64,000 bases of DNA from Atopobiaceae bacterium. Lineage in GTDB: Bacteria > Actinomycetota > Coriobacteriia > Coriobacteriales > Atopobiaceae. A program made the translations under genes and the position numbers. Positions within the stretch are counted from its first letter, which is position 1. Each line of letters opens with the position of its first letter. The stretch is from the NCBI GenBank assembly GCA_902834555.1, contig CADFJN010000006.1:68844-132843 (forward strand). Reading direction: 5' to 3'. Under the pieces are notes generated by a model, which saw only the letters and a list, made by a program, of their open reading frames with translations, ran no database searches and was not told where the DNA came from. Below are positions 51,218-59,717 of the stretch, in pieces.

Positions 51218-53308
51218 ATGTCAATCAGGCAGCCCGTTGTCATAGACGTTCCGTTCCACGAGGACGACATCCAGATTGAGCATAGCATCGACCAGGCGCA
51301 GTGCGAGGTGGATGGCCGCGAACTCTCAAGCAGCGCGCGGATGCTCCTCAAGACCTACCCCACCGTCTACATCATTCGCGGCAAGCAGCGCAGGCGCGCT
51401 CGCGGCGGCTATGAGTTCGACGAGTTCGTGGTCTACGTAGGCGAGACAAACTCCATCGTGCGGCGAACCAGGGAGCACTACACCGATGACGTCACGTATC
51501 GCTCGGAGCGGGGCAAACGCGCGTGGCAGCAGCTCAACCGGCCTGGCAGCCGCATGCTGGTCATCGGGCAGAGCCACTTCAACAAGTCCCTTACGCTCGA
51601 CCTCGAGAACAACTTCCTGAGCTACCTCTTGGCGTCGGGCGCCAGCCATGTGACCTTGGCAAACGGTCGCGGCAATCCCCAGGCAGACTACTACACCAAG
51701 CCAGAGCTGCCGATAATCACCTCCGCCGTGTGGCGCAAGCTCAACCGCTACGAGCCGGAGCTTTCCCCGGCCGAATCCGTGATCCGGGACTCCGCCATCT
51801 TCAAGGCGTCGCCGTTCCGCGCTCTGGGCAAGGACCAGATCGCGGCGGAGGACGCGATTCTCGGCCGCTTGCGCGATCTCATGGAGGGATGGGCCGGCGA
51901 TCCGCAGCCGCAAGACCTCAGTGCGCCCGTCGAGAACGGCGAGCTCATCGTTGTCGAAGGCATGGCGGGAACCGGAAAGACGGTCCTTCTCAGCCACCTG
52001 TTCCTGCGCATCATGAACGAGCTGGGGGTCCAAGAGGCCAGCGGCGTCTCCGCGGGGCCCCGCCGTCCCGTCAACGCCTGCCTTCTGGTGAACCACAACG
52101 AGCAGCTCACGGTCTACAACGCCATCATGAAGCGCCTTGGCCTCCAGAACAGGGACAACGTGGTGGTGGACAAGCCGACGCCTTTCATCAACAAGCACAG
52201 CGAGGCCGGGCACGGCAATGGCCTCGCGCGTCAGGACTATCCCTGCAGCCCGGTCGACATTGCCCTTGTCGACGAGGCCCACCTCCTTCTCACCCAGGGC
52301 AACCAGGGCTACGCGGGCAGCAGGAACATGCTCGTTGACATCATGCGTCGTGCGCGTGTGGTGTTTGCCGTCTACGACCTTGAGCAGGTGCTGAGAAAGT
52401 CGCAGGAGCTTGATGCCTCGATGAAGTGTGCCCTCTTTCCCGACGGGCGCTTCTCGGGTGGGAAGGTTCTTTGCGCGAGAAGGGCCGCCGACGTGTCCGG
52501 GTTCCCGTTCCACGTGGAGAACCTGCTTCTGCGACAGCAGTACCGGATTGATGCCTGCGACGAGATCGTGCGCTGGATTGATGACTTTGCCAACGGACGG
52601 GGAGTGGGGCCGATTCCTCACGACCCACCGCGTGAGGGGCATAGGCCCTACGAGATCAAGGTCTTTGGCTCGCCGTACGACCTGAAGTTGGCAATCGAGG
52701 ACCATGCTTCGACCTTTGATTCGGCTACGGGCAAGATTGTGGACGATACCTCGCACGGGCTCTCGCGCGTGCTGGCAACGTATGACTGGCCGTACTCAAG
52801 CAAGTCCAAGCCGGAGACGGGTGTGTGGGAGGTCCGCATCTATCGCGAGCAGAGCGGCTGGGTGTCTCTGGACAAGAACGGGGACGTGCGCGAGATGCGG
52901 CACGGGCGGGCATCCGTCGCGGTCGAGGAGCCCCCGCACACGGAGTACTTCCACATGCCGTGGAACTACGAGACGTCTGCCACCGAGGAAGAGGCGGCAG
53001 ACGAACGCGGCAAGGCTTGGGCTGAGCAGGGCCACACGCTGGGGGAATGCGGCTCGATTTACACCATCCAGGGGTTCGACCTCAACTACGCGGGCGTGAT
53101 TATTGGGCCATCTGTTTGCTGGCGAGAAGGGCGGCTGGTGTTCGATCCGTCAAAGAGCTGCAACTCGCAGGCGATTAACGGCAGCGAGGACCCAGAGGCG
53201 AACCTCCGACATGAGCTCAACGTGCTGCTCAAGCGAGGCGTTCACGGACTGTACCTCTTTGCCGTGGATGGCGCGCTCGAGCATCACCTGCTAGAGATGC
53301 AGGCATGA
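51218..53308 (+). CDS. GIY-YIG nuclease-like domain fused to DUF2075 superfamily 1 helicase
   Basis: 696 residues. The N-terminal ~60-170 resembles a GIY-YIG nuclease: VVYVGETNSIVRRTREH has the GIY-YIG-like strand and Arg, and LENNFLSYL the metal-binding Glu. From ~245 comes a DUF2075 P-loop domain: Walker A EGMAGTGKTVLL, Walker B IALVDEAHLLL, a QQYRI motif near 440, and a terminal GECGSIYTIQGFDLNYAGVIIG helicase motif. Likely DNA or RNA processing; related genes occur in defence islands. ATG 51218 follows GTAGGGGAGAGG. The gene is bracketed by two palindromes; the second supplies its stop. Confidence 0.85.
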   Translation: MSIRQPVVIDVPFHEDDIQIEHSIDQAQCEVDGRELSSSARMLLKTYPTVYIIRGKQRRRARGGYEFDEFVVYVGETNSIVRRTREHYTDDVTYRSERGKRAWQQLNRPGSRMLVIGQSHFNKSLTLDLENNFLSYLLASGASHVTLANGRGNPQADYYTKPELPIITSAVWRKLNRYEPELSPAESVIRDSAIFKASPFRALGKDQIAAEDAILGRLRDLMEGWAGDPQPQDLSAPVENGELIVVEGMAGTGKTVLLSHLFLRIMNELGVQEASGVSAGPRRPVNACLLVNHNEQLTVYNAIMKRLGLQNRDNVVVDKPTPFINKHSEAGHGNGLARQDYPCSPVDIALVDEAHLLLTQGNQGYAGSRNMLVDIMRRARVVFAVYDLEQVLRKSQELDASMKCALFPDGRFSGGKVLCARRAADVSGFPFHVENLLLRQQYRIDACDEIVRWIDDFANGRGVGPIPHDPPREGHRPYEIKVFGSPYDLKLAIEDHASTFDSATGKIVDDTSHGLSRVLATYDWPYSSKSKPETGVWEVRIYREQSGWVSLDKNGDVREMRHGRASVAVEEPPHTEYFHMPWNYETSATEEEAADERGKAWAEQGHTLGECGSIYTIQGFDLNYAGVIIGPSVCWREGRLVFDPSKSCNSQAINGSEDPEANLRHELNVLLKRGVHGLYLFAVDGALEHHLLEMQA

Positions 53309-53335
53309 GACAAAGGGAGTTTCCCTTTGTCTCAT
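53305..53335. repeat. TGAGACAAAG-family palindrome after the helicase gene
   Basis: Arms ATGAGACAAAGGGA / TCCCTTTGTCTCAT with a GTT centre. Its TGA (53306-53308) is the helicase gene's stop. A degenerate copy (GAGACAAGGGG) lies at ~53609-53636. Confidence 0.92.
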
Positions 53336-53350
53336 CGGCGGTTGTGGCTG

Positions 53351-53563
53351 CTACCTGTCCCAGCCGTCGTCCCAGCTGTCTCGCGGGGAGTCGTCCCAGT
53401 TCTCGTTGTTGGCATAGAGGCCGCCCTCGTTGCAGTAGCCCCGAGATGAGCCGCCCTTGGAGAACCCGCGCGCGAGGAGCGGGTTCGGCCTGGTGTCCAC
53501 AAACTCGTCGGGGTCATACGCGGCGCGCTTGCGGCGCTTCTTCCTGCCAAAGATGAGTCCCAC
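53351..53563 (-). CDS. Small hydrophilic protein of unknown function
   Basis: 70 residues. A basic patch near the start (FGRKKRRKRAAY) is followed by a Gly/Asn/Asp/Trp-rich tail ending DSWDDGWDR. No membrane segment or known domain is seen. GTG 53563 is supported by GGGAGG at 7 bp; a longer frame to 53608 lacks a site. The gene lies between two palindrome copies in the accessory island. The opposite charges of its two ends might let it bind nucleic acid or a partner (inference only). Confidence 0.6.
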   Translation of the reverse strand: MGLIFGRKKRRKRAAYDPDEFVDTRPNPLLARGFSKGGSSRGYCNEGGLYANNENWDDSPRDSWDDGWDR

Positions 53564-53743
53564 GGCGAGCCTCCCATAACGTGGTTTTCCTTGCTGAAAC
53601 AATAGCACGAGACAAGGGGTTCCCTGTCCCCTTTAGAGGAATCTCGTTGCGCAGAGGCATCGGGCAGGCCTCAATCTGGCTTCCGAGCAACCCGCGGATG
53701 CCGAAATCGCGCGATGGCACTATCCACGAAGGCCGTGCAACTG

Positions 53744-54247
53744 TCACTCCAACGGGAAACACGCCCTAAAGCCGCGCGCCGCGTAATAGGAGTCGGCTCC
53801 GTTGCAGTAGATGAACGTGCGGTCGTATCGCCTGCTGCCAAAGAGGGCGCCGCCCTGGGCGCGCATGTCTTCCGGAGTCTTGATCCAGCTGCTGGTCCTT
53901 GCGTCGAGAGGGTCCAGCTCCTGCATGGCGAGGTAGATCTTCTCGTCCACAAGCTCCAGGCCATTCGACTCCGTCAGCTCGCAGGCGCTGGTTGCCGGCG
54001 GGTTACGCTTCCTGCCCAGGCGGGCGGCCCTGTCGTAGCAGACGGACCGGCGTTGCGGGGACTCGGGCGAGAAGTCCGCAACGTAGAGGAGCTCTTGGTA
54101 GAGGAGGACGTCCGGCTCACCACACGTCTCCTCGAGGTAGGCAAGGGCGCGCAGGCGCGCGTCGTCGAGCTGTCGTGCGACGTCTTCCCAGGTAACGCCG
54201 GGGTGTCTCTCGGGGTGGCTTTCGAAGCGGGCCTTGAGGGCGTCCAT
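53744..54247 (-). CDS. DUF4256 domain-containing protein
   Basis: 167 residues. The sequence follows the DUF4256 pattern throughout: LKARFESHPERHPGVTWEDV at the start, ETCGEPDVLLY, FSPESPQRRSVCYDRAA, and the C-terminal TSSWIKTPEDMRAQGGALFGSRRYDRTFIYCNGADSYYAARGFR. The family's function is unknown; members are small cytosolic proteins in many bacteria. ATG 54247 has AAGGAGGCCC just upstream. It is followed upstream by a small membrane-protein gene in the same direction, 39 bp away. Confidence 0.88.
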   Translation of the reverse strand: MDALKARFESHPERHPGVTWEDVARQLDDARLRALAYLEETCGEPDVLLYQELLYVADFSPESPQRRSVCYDRAARLGRKRNPPATSACELTESNGLELVDEKIYLAMQELDPLDARTSSWIKTPEDMRAQGGALFGSRRYDRTFIYCNGADSYYAARGFRACFPLE

Positions 54248-54286
54248 GGGCCTCCTTATTCGAGTGCGGCCAGACGGGCTGAGGCA

Positions 54287-54622
54287 TCAGCCAAAGAGAG
54301 ACCCATTGCGCCTCACGACGACTCGGCAGGTCATGATGATGGCCGCAAACAACGCGATTATTAGGACAATTGCAGCAGCATCTGCCGCCGAACTGGGCAG
54401 CAGAAGCGAGAACCCCAGAAGCACCACGCACGCGCCAGTTGCGGCAAGCCAGCGACCGCTTTCGCGCGCGAGGGCAGGGCGGTCGGCGGCGGGAACGTTC
54501 ACGTAGTGGTAGCTGTGCAGGAAACGCACGCTGCCGGTGCGCATCTGCCATACGGCAAGCACGAGGACGAGGCCGCCGACAACAGCGCAGACAACGCAGC
54601 CGAGAACCACATTTCCGTCCAT
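54287..54622 (-). CDS. Small integral membrane protein (DUF3784-like)
   Basis: 111 residues with three predicted membrane helices: residues ~5-26, ~58-77 and ~81-100. The loop RFLHSYHYVNVPAADRPALARESGRWL resembles the conserved loop of DUF3784 proteins. Function unknown. ATG 54622 follows AGGAGGTATCGC. Probably co-transcribed with the DUF4256 gene downstream. The family call is tentative. Confidence 0.7.
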   Translation of the reverse strand: MDGNVVLGCVVCAVVGGLVLVLAVWQMRTGSVRFLHSYHYVNVPAADRPALARESGRWLAATGACVVLLGFSLLLPSSAADAAAIVLIIALFAAIIMTCRVVVRRNGSLFG

Positions 54623-54710
54623 GCGATACCTCCTGTTTGCGTGCGGTGGAGTTACCGTGCCTGGTGACGCAATTATGCTTCAACTTTGCGTAGGTGCGAT
54701 TGCATTTTGG

Positions 54711-54806
54711 GCCTTCTCGCCATGCCCCGGAATGGGATTCATTTGCCGGGCAACGGAATCCCATTACCGGGTAACGGAATCCCGTTGCGCGGTAACTAAA
54801 TCCCAT
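54711..54806. repeat. ~95-bp GGAATGGGATTC repeat (copy 1), upstream of the CAP protein
   Basis: Contains alternating TTGCCGGGCAACGGAATCCC modules. A close direct copy lies at 58251-58344, so the pair brackets the surface-protein gene. Confidence 0.88.
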
Positions 54807-54904
54807 ATCGGTTTGGGTGGCAGCTGTCGCGCTTTGCTCAAGGCGCCTTGAGGTCTTCAACATTGGGACAGAAAGGTTGCGCAACAAATTCAGCAACATG
54901 GGAG

Positions 54905-54975
54905 TCAGCATCAACCTGACCTGAAAGCAAGGTCAGGCTTCTGTACCTAACCAAGAGTCGGAGGTTGATGCTGAT
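54905..54975 (+). promoter_or_regulatory. 5'-UTR hairpin masking the ribosome binding site of the CAP surface protein
   Basis: CAGCATCAACC (54906-54916) pairs perfectly with GGTTGATGCTG (54963-54973), which includes the end of the GGAGG site and runs up to the start codon. TCA/TGA extends the pairing into ATG 54974. A compatible inner hairpin TGACC / GGTCA lies at 54917-54935. Folded, the site would be hidden, as in an RNA thermometer or trans-regulated leader. Confidence 0.6.
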
Positions 54976-57900
54976 GAAGGAACGCACCGCACAACATCTT
55001 GCGAAAAGCAACAAAGTCCGAGGGGTTGGCCTTCGAGCCTCAATTATTGCCGCCAGCGCGGCCGCGATGATAGCCACATCAACCGCCGCTCCAGCGCTTG
55101 CCGAAGAGGCGGATGGTGTGGCGGGAAGCGACACTCCCTCGACTACATCTACGAACGCCGCAGACAATAAGGCCGAGCTGGAAAATGCTCAGAAGGCGGC
55201 CGACCAAGCGCAGGCGCAGCTCGAATCCGACAAAGCAAAGCAGGCCCAGGATCAGAAGGAGGCCGTCGATAAGACCGAGACGGCGCGGAACGACTCTGCC
55301 GAGCAGGCGTCCGATGCAAGAAACGCTGTGGATGCCGCCAACAAGGCTTCTGGCGATGCCTCAAATGCGCTAAATAACGCCGAGAAGAACGAGGCAGACG
55401 CCGAGGCGAAGAGCGATGCGGCAAACGAGGCGGCCCAAGGCATAACCAACGCCGACGTCAGCAAGGCGAAGAGCGATGCCGAGCAGGCTGCGGACAACGC
55501 CGACCAAGCTGAAGCGGCCGTGAAAGACGCCGAGTCAAATGCCCAAAAAGCACAGTCTGACGCTGACGTCGCGAAGGAACGGCAGGATGCCGCTGCTGCA
55601 GACGTTGAGGCAAAGCAGGACGAGAAAAACGCTGCCGACACCGATGTGACGAAGGCGCAGTCCGCCCTGGATTCTGCAAACGCTAAGCTGGACGAAGCGA
55701 AGAAGAACGCTACGGATACTGCCGCAGCTATCGACAATGCTCAGAAAGCGCTTGACGCTGCAAATGACGCGCTTGCCAAGGCGCAGGCCGACGCATCCAA
55801 TGCAAGCTCGAAGTACACGAATGCCATTACCGCCGCCGGCAATGCCCAGAGTGCCGTGGACTCCGCGAAGAGCGCCCTTGACGCGGCAACCGAGCGTCAG
55901 AAGAAGGCGGCCGATGCCGTAACCGCTGCTCAGAATGCCCTCGATGCCGCTAGGGCCAACGCTGGCGTTGACTTCGCTACCACGGACGCCGGAAAGCAGG
56001 CCCAGGGCGCGTTTGACGCCGCGAGGGCAGAGCTTGCAGACGCGCAGGCACAGCAGGCCGCGGCGCAGAAGAACCTCTCTGACGCGAATGCCACCCTTTC
56101 TGCAGCCGAGGAAAACCTGCAGAAGCTCCTGAAGGCAAGCGAGGATGCGGCTCAGTACGAGCAGAACACCCGTGGCTTCTTCAAGTGGATGGGGAACGAG
56201 ACGGCGGCCAAGCTGCTGACCGATTCGAAGTACACCGGTACAGACATCAACGGGCATACATTCCTGTCATACACGGATTTGATTAGCTCTGAGGATGCGA
56301 CTTCTCTGAAGAACTTCGCTAGGGCTCTGAACTACATCGACGAGTGCAACAAGATTCGCACTGAGCGCGTTAAGACATCGGCATTGAAAGTTGACCTTAT
56401 CCTCATGGCCCTTGCTGAGATTAATGCCAACTATTCATACGTGGATACTGATAATCATGCCGTTAATTTGGGCGAGAAAGCGTATTACGAATACTACGAC
56501 GAGGATCTAGGGGAGCGGACGAGGTATATCGCCGCGAATGAGAACTTGGCCGGATATGGCCGATACGATCCTGACAAGAACCCTTATGAGCCGTTCCAAT
56601 ACTGGTATGACGATGAAGAGGCAGAGGGCGGTGGCGGCCACTACTACAACATTAGAAATCGAGCAGTTGACTTCACCGGATTTGGGTGCAACACATCCGG
56701 AAACGCAAACGGAATGTATGTTGCTGTGCAAAACTTTTATGGTGGCTATGCATATGGCGCGAATGCTTCAGAACGCGTGCTTTACACCACCAGCGACCTT
56801 CGCGCCAAGCTCCAAGAGTACCTGGCCCTCTGCACCACGCCGAGCGCCGATGAGCTTGCTGCCGCCAAGCAGGCCGTAACGGATGCCAAGGCTGCCGTCA
56901 CCACGGCGACAACTGCCCTGTCCATGGCAAACGCCAACGTCACCGCCAAGAAGGCAGCCGCCACATCTGCGCAGGACGCCTACGCTTCCGCCAAGCAGGC
57001 ATACGAGTCCGATGCCGCGGCAAAGGTGTCTGCGGCTCAGCAGGCGCTCGCTTCCGCCAACAGCGAGAAGTCGGATGCCGATGCTGCGGTGACGTCCGCG
57101 CAGGACTCCCTCTCCGCCGCACGTGATGCGCTCACGGTGAAAAACGCCGAGTTTGACCGGGCAAAGCAGACAAAGGACACCGCCGATGCGAACGTCTCCG
57201 CAAGGCAGGCGGATGTCGACGCAGCAACCAAGAAGCTCGCGTCCATTCAGCGCGGTACAGAAATCGAGGATGCTCAGAAGGCCGTGGATGCCGCGAACAG
57301 CGCTCTTTCTGTCGCAAAGTCCAAGGCAACGCAGGCGGCGGAGGTCCTGTCGGCGGCACAGGAGAAGTCCGCCGATGCGAAGGCAGCATATGAGGCGGCA
57401 GCCGAAAGGCTCGCCTCTGCTCAGTCCGCCGCTCCCGCAGCCAAGCAGAAGGCGGGTGTCGCCAACACAAAGCTCGGGCAGGCGAAGAACGCCTACGCCG
57501 ACCTTAAGTCTCGTGCCGACGCTCGCGATGCGGCAAACAAGGCGCTCGCGGATGCCAAGGCTGCGCTGAAGCAGGCAGAGGCAGACCTTGCATCCGCCGA
57601 GGCTGCGGTTCCTGGCCTTGAGAGGCAGGCCGAGCAGTACGGCGATGTCGCTGCCATTCTCGCCAAGCTCCTGGGCGCGGACGAGTACCTTGCGAACCCC
57701 GATGTGCTCCTCGCCGCGAAGGATGAGCTTGTCGCATATGGCGCGTCCGATGGCCTTACCCAAGCGACGAAGGATGCTCTTTCTCGCTACGAGCAGCTTC
57801 TCGATGACGCGTACAGGCTTGCCACCGAAGCCAGTGCCCTTGATCCTGTGATTCAGCTTGACCAGGAGGCCGCCAACGCGGCGGATGCCCAGCTTGCCTC

Positions 57901-58153
57901 CGCGAAGGCGGACTGCGAGCTGCAGCAGCAGATTGAGGAACAGCTCCGTCAGGCAGCTGCCTCCCGCGAGTCGAGTGCGGGACAGGCAAATTCCGTGCGG
58001 GTTGGGCGTGCGACCTATGTGCCCGAGCACATGGCGACGCTTGGAACCCCGAGCACCGGCGATGAGCGGAACCCCTATCTGCCGCTTGGTGTTGCCGGCG
58101 TGGGCTCTCTTGCCGTGTTTGCCGGCGGAAGGCGCCGCCGTCGTGAGGACTAG
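54974..58153 (+). CDS. Coiled-coil surface protein with a central CAP domain and variant sorting signal
   Basis: 1059 residues. The signal peptide is SIIAASAAAMIATSTAAPALA. Two long Ala/Asp/Lys-rich coiled-coil regions (~60-390 and ~630-920) flank a globular CAP/SCP-type domain (~400-610; FARALNYIDECNKIRTER, ENLAGYG, HYYNIRN). The C-terminus has TPSTGDE, a short hydrophobic segment (LPLGVAGVGSLAVFAGG) and RRRRRED, like an LPxTG anchor with Thr for Leu. ATG 54974 has GGAGG at 9 bp, inside a stable hairpin. The central domain is less GC-rich than the arms. It resembles fibrillar adhesins of streptococci; the ligand is unknown. Confidence 0.88.
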   Translation: MKERTAQHLAKSNKVRGVGLRASIIAASAAAMIATSTAAPALAEEADGVAGSDTPSTTSTNAADNKAELENAQKAADQAQAQLESDKAKQAQDQKEAVDKTETARNDSAEQASDARNAVDAANKASGDASNALNNAEKNEADAEAKSDAANEAAQGITNADVSKAKSDAEQAADNADQAEAAVKDAESNAQKAQSDADVAKERQDAAAADVEAKQDEKNAADTDVTKAQSALDSANAKLDEAKKNATDTAAAIDNAQKALDAANDALAKAQADASNASSKYTNAITAAGNAQSAVDSAKSALDAATERQKKAADAVTAAQNALDAARANAGVDFATTDAGKQAQGAFDAARAELADAQAQQAAAQKNLSDANATLSAAEENLQKLLKASEDAAQYEQNTRGFFKWMGNETAAKLLTDSKYTGTDINGHTFLSYTDLISSEDATSLKNFARALNYIDECNKIRTERVKTSALKVDLILMALAEINANYSYVDTDNHAVNLGEKAYYEYYDEDLGERTRYIAANENLAGYGRYDPDKNPYEPFQYWYDDEEAEGGGGHYYNIRNRAVDFTGFGCNTSGNANGMYVAVQNFYGGYAYGANASERVLYTTSDLRAKLQEYLALCTTPSADELAAAKQAVTDAKAAVTTATTALSMANANVTAKKAAATSAQDAYASAKQAYESDAAAKVSAAQQALASANSEKSDADAAVTSAQDSLSAARDALTVKNAEFDRAKQTKDTADANVSARQADVDAATKKLASIQRGTEIEDAQKAVDAANSALSVAKSKATQAAEVLSAAQEKSADAKAAYEAAAERLASAQSAAPAAKQKAGVANTKLGQAKNAYADLKSRADARDAANKALADAKAALKQAEADLASAEAAVPGLERQAEQYGDVAAILAKLLGADEYLANPDVLLAAKDELVAYGASDGLTQATKDALSRYEQLLDDAYRLATEASALDPVIQLDQEAANAADAQLASAKADCELQQQIEEQLRQAAASRESSAGQANSVRVGRATYVPEHMATLGTPSTGDERNPYLPLGVAGVGSLAVFAGGRRRRRED

Positions 58154-58250
58154 TACACCGGCGTGCTATCGAGGTCTGTGGGCGGGACGCGAATTGCAGC
58201 GTCCCGCCCCTTTTTGTGCCTGGCGGCTCTTGGCTGCGAATGCGTTGCGA

Positions 58251-58344
58251 CCTTCTCGCCATGCCCCGGAATGGGATTCATTTGCCGGGCAACGGAATCC
58301 CACTGCCCGGTAATGGAATCCCGTTGCCCGGTAACAAAATCCCG
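58251..58344. repeat. ~95-bp GGAATGGGATTC repeat (copy 2), downstream of the CAP protein
   Basis: Direct copy of 54711-54806 (shared CTTCTCGCCATGCCCCGGAA start). It ends just before the promoter of the TPP riboswitch, and its GTAACA (58331) could serve as that promoter's -35 with TATACT at 58353. Confidence 0.88.
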
Positions 58345-58366
58345 TGGCGCGCTATACTAGACCACG

Positions 58367-58465
58367 CAAAGGGGAGCTGGGACAACGGCCCGGCTGAGAG
58401 GCGGCACCTATGCCGCGACCCATAGAACCTGTCCGGGTAATGCCGGCGTAGGGACCAGAGCGCAC
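58367..58465 (+). ncRNA. TPP riboswitch (THI element)
   Basis: The conserved blocks occur in order: GGGGAGC, GGCTGAGA, GACCC, GAACCTG, CCGGGTAATGCC and GGCGTAGGGA. It senses thiamine pyrophosphate. A terminator follows at 58471, and the downstream genes encode a thiamine-precursor ABC system, so high TPP should stop transcription. Confidence 0.97.
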
Positions 58466-58469
58466 AGTT

Positions 58470-58504
58470 CGGGCACCTACGGAAGACGTGGGTGCCTTTT
58501 TTGG
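58470..58504 (+). terminator. Riboswitch-controlled terminator
   Basis: GGGCACCTACG (58470-58480 region) pairs with CGTGGGTGCC, followed by TTTTTT. Expression platform of the TPP riboswitch. Confidence 0.9.
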
Positions 58505-58523
58505 CACCCGGAAGGGAGGGTGC

Positions 58524-58862
58524 ATGGACTGCTCCGTCGCGATACAGTTCCTGCCCATGGACGCCCAGACCGACGAGGAGGTCTGCCGCGTGGTCGACGC
58601 GGTGATCGCCTATATCGACTCGACGGGCGTCGACTACTTTGTTGGGCCGTTCGAGACCGCCATCGAGGCCGACTACGACACCTGCATGGAGATCGTCAAG
58701 AACTGCCAGCTCGTGGGTGCCAAGGCGGGCTGCAAGAAGATGGCCGCCTACGTGAAGATCGACTACCGCCCCAACGGTGACGTGATGACCACCGAGCACA
58801 AGGTGGGCAAGTACCATCCCACTGACACCGAGTTTGCCCAGAAGGCCGAGGAGGTCGCGTAG
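58524..58862 (+). CDS. Thiamine-binding protein (MTH1187/YkoF-like)
   Basis: 112 residues, a single ferredoxin-like fold of the Thiamine_BP family (PF01910): CSVAIQFLPMDAQTDEEVCRVVDAVI and YFVGPFETAIEADYDTCMEIVKNCQ. Such proteins bind thiamine or its pyrimidine part (HMP) in the cytoplasm and often accompany ThiXYZ transporters. ATG 58524 follows GAAGGGAGGG. It is the first gene after the TPP riboswitch, with the permease gene 3 bp downstream, so all four genes form one operon repressed by TPP. Confidence 0.93.
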   Translation: MDCSVAIQFLPMDAQTDEEVCRVVDAVIAYIDSTGVDYFVGPFETAIEADYDTCMEIVKNCQLVGAKAGCKKMAAYVKIDYRPNGDVMTTEHKVGKYHPTDTEFAQKAEEVA

Positions 58863-58865
58863 CCG

Positions 58866-59717
58866 GTGTCGCGTCAGCAACACAAGCCGAGCAACGCCGC
58901 CGCGCCGGCAAGCAACGCCTCCGCCCCGCGCGCCTCCGCCCCGCGCGCCGGGGCGTCCCACGCGCGCCGCGTGATCACGCCGCTCCTCACGGTGGCGGGG
59001 CTTCTCGGGGTGTGGGAGCTCGTCGTTGACCTGGGAATCATTCCCAACTTCCTGCTCCCCACGCCCGTCCAGGTGGTGCAGGCTCTTGTGAGCGACATCT
59101 CGCTCATCGTGGGCCACGCAGCAACCACGCTGGTCGAGACGGCCATTGGCCTTCTCATTGGCGTGGCGCTCGGCTTTGCCATCGCGGTGCTCATGGACCG
59201 CTTCGAGGGCTTCTACCTGGCCCTCCAGCCGCTCGTGACCATCTCGCAGACCATACCCACCATCGCCATCGCGCCACTTCTGGTGCTGTGGTTTGGCTAC
59301 GGCCTGGCACCCAAGGTGATCCTCATCGTGATCACCACGTTCTTCCCCATCACGGTCTCGCTGATCTCGGGCTTCCGCTCGGTGGACCCCGACGTCATCG
59401 ACCTCATGCGCACCATGAACGCCTCGCGCTGGCAGATCTTCCGCTACGCCAAGCTGCCCGCCGCGGCCGACCAGTTCTTCAGCGGCCTGCGCATCAGCGC
59501 GACCTACGCCATCGTGGGCGCGGTGATCGCCGAGTGGCTGGGCGGCAACTTGGGCCTTGGCGTCTACATGACGCGCGTGCGCAAGTCCTTCTCGTACGAC
59601 CGCATGTTCGCGGTCATCATTGTCATCTCCGCGCTGTCGCTGGGCCTCATGAAACTCGTCGACCTGCTGCAACGCATCTGCATGCCCTGGAAGAGGGCAG
59701 AGGGGAACAAACGATAA
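58866..59717 (+). CDS. ABC transporter permease (thiamine/HMP precursor uptake)
   Basis: 283 residues. An Ala/Ser/Pro-rich N-terminal tail of ~35 residues is followed by six membrane helices and the BPD_transp_1 EAA-like loop (DLMRTMNASRWQIFRYAKLPAAADQFFSGLRIS). It belongs to the SsuC/TauC/ThiX group. Start GTG 58866 lies 3 bp after the previous stop. The stop overlaps the next ATG by one base (TAATG). With the binding protein and ATPase it should import HMP or formyl-aminopyrimidine for thiamine synthesis, as judged from the riboswitch context. Confidence 0.92.
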   Translation: MSRQQHKPSNAAAPASNASAPRASAPRAGASHARRVITPLLTVAGLLGVWELVVDLGIIPNFLLPTPVQVVQALVSDISLIVGHAATTLVETAIGLLIGVALGFAIAVLMDRFEGFYLALQPLVTISQTIPTIAIAPLLVLWFGYGLAPKVILIVITTFFPITVSLISGFRSVDPDVIDLMRTMNASRWQIFRYAKLPAAADQFFSGLRISATYAIVGAVIAEWLGGNLGLGVYMTRVRKSFSYDRMFAVIIVISALSLGLMKLVDLLQRICMPWKRAEGNKR

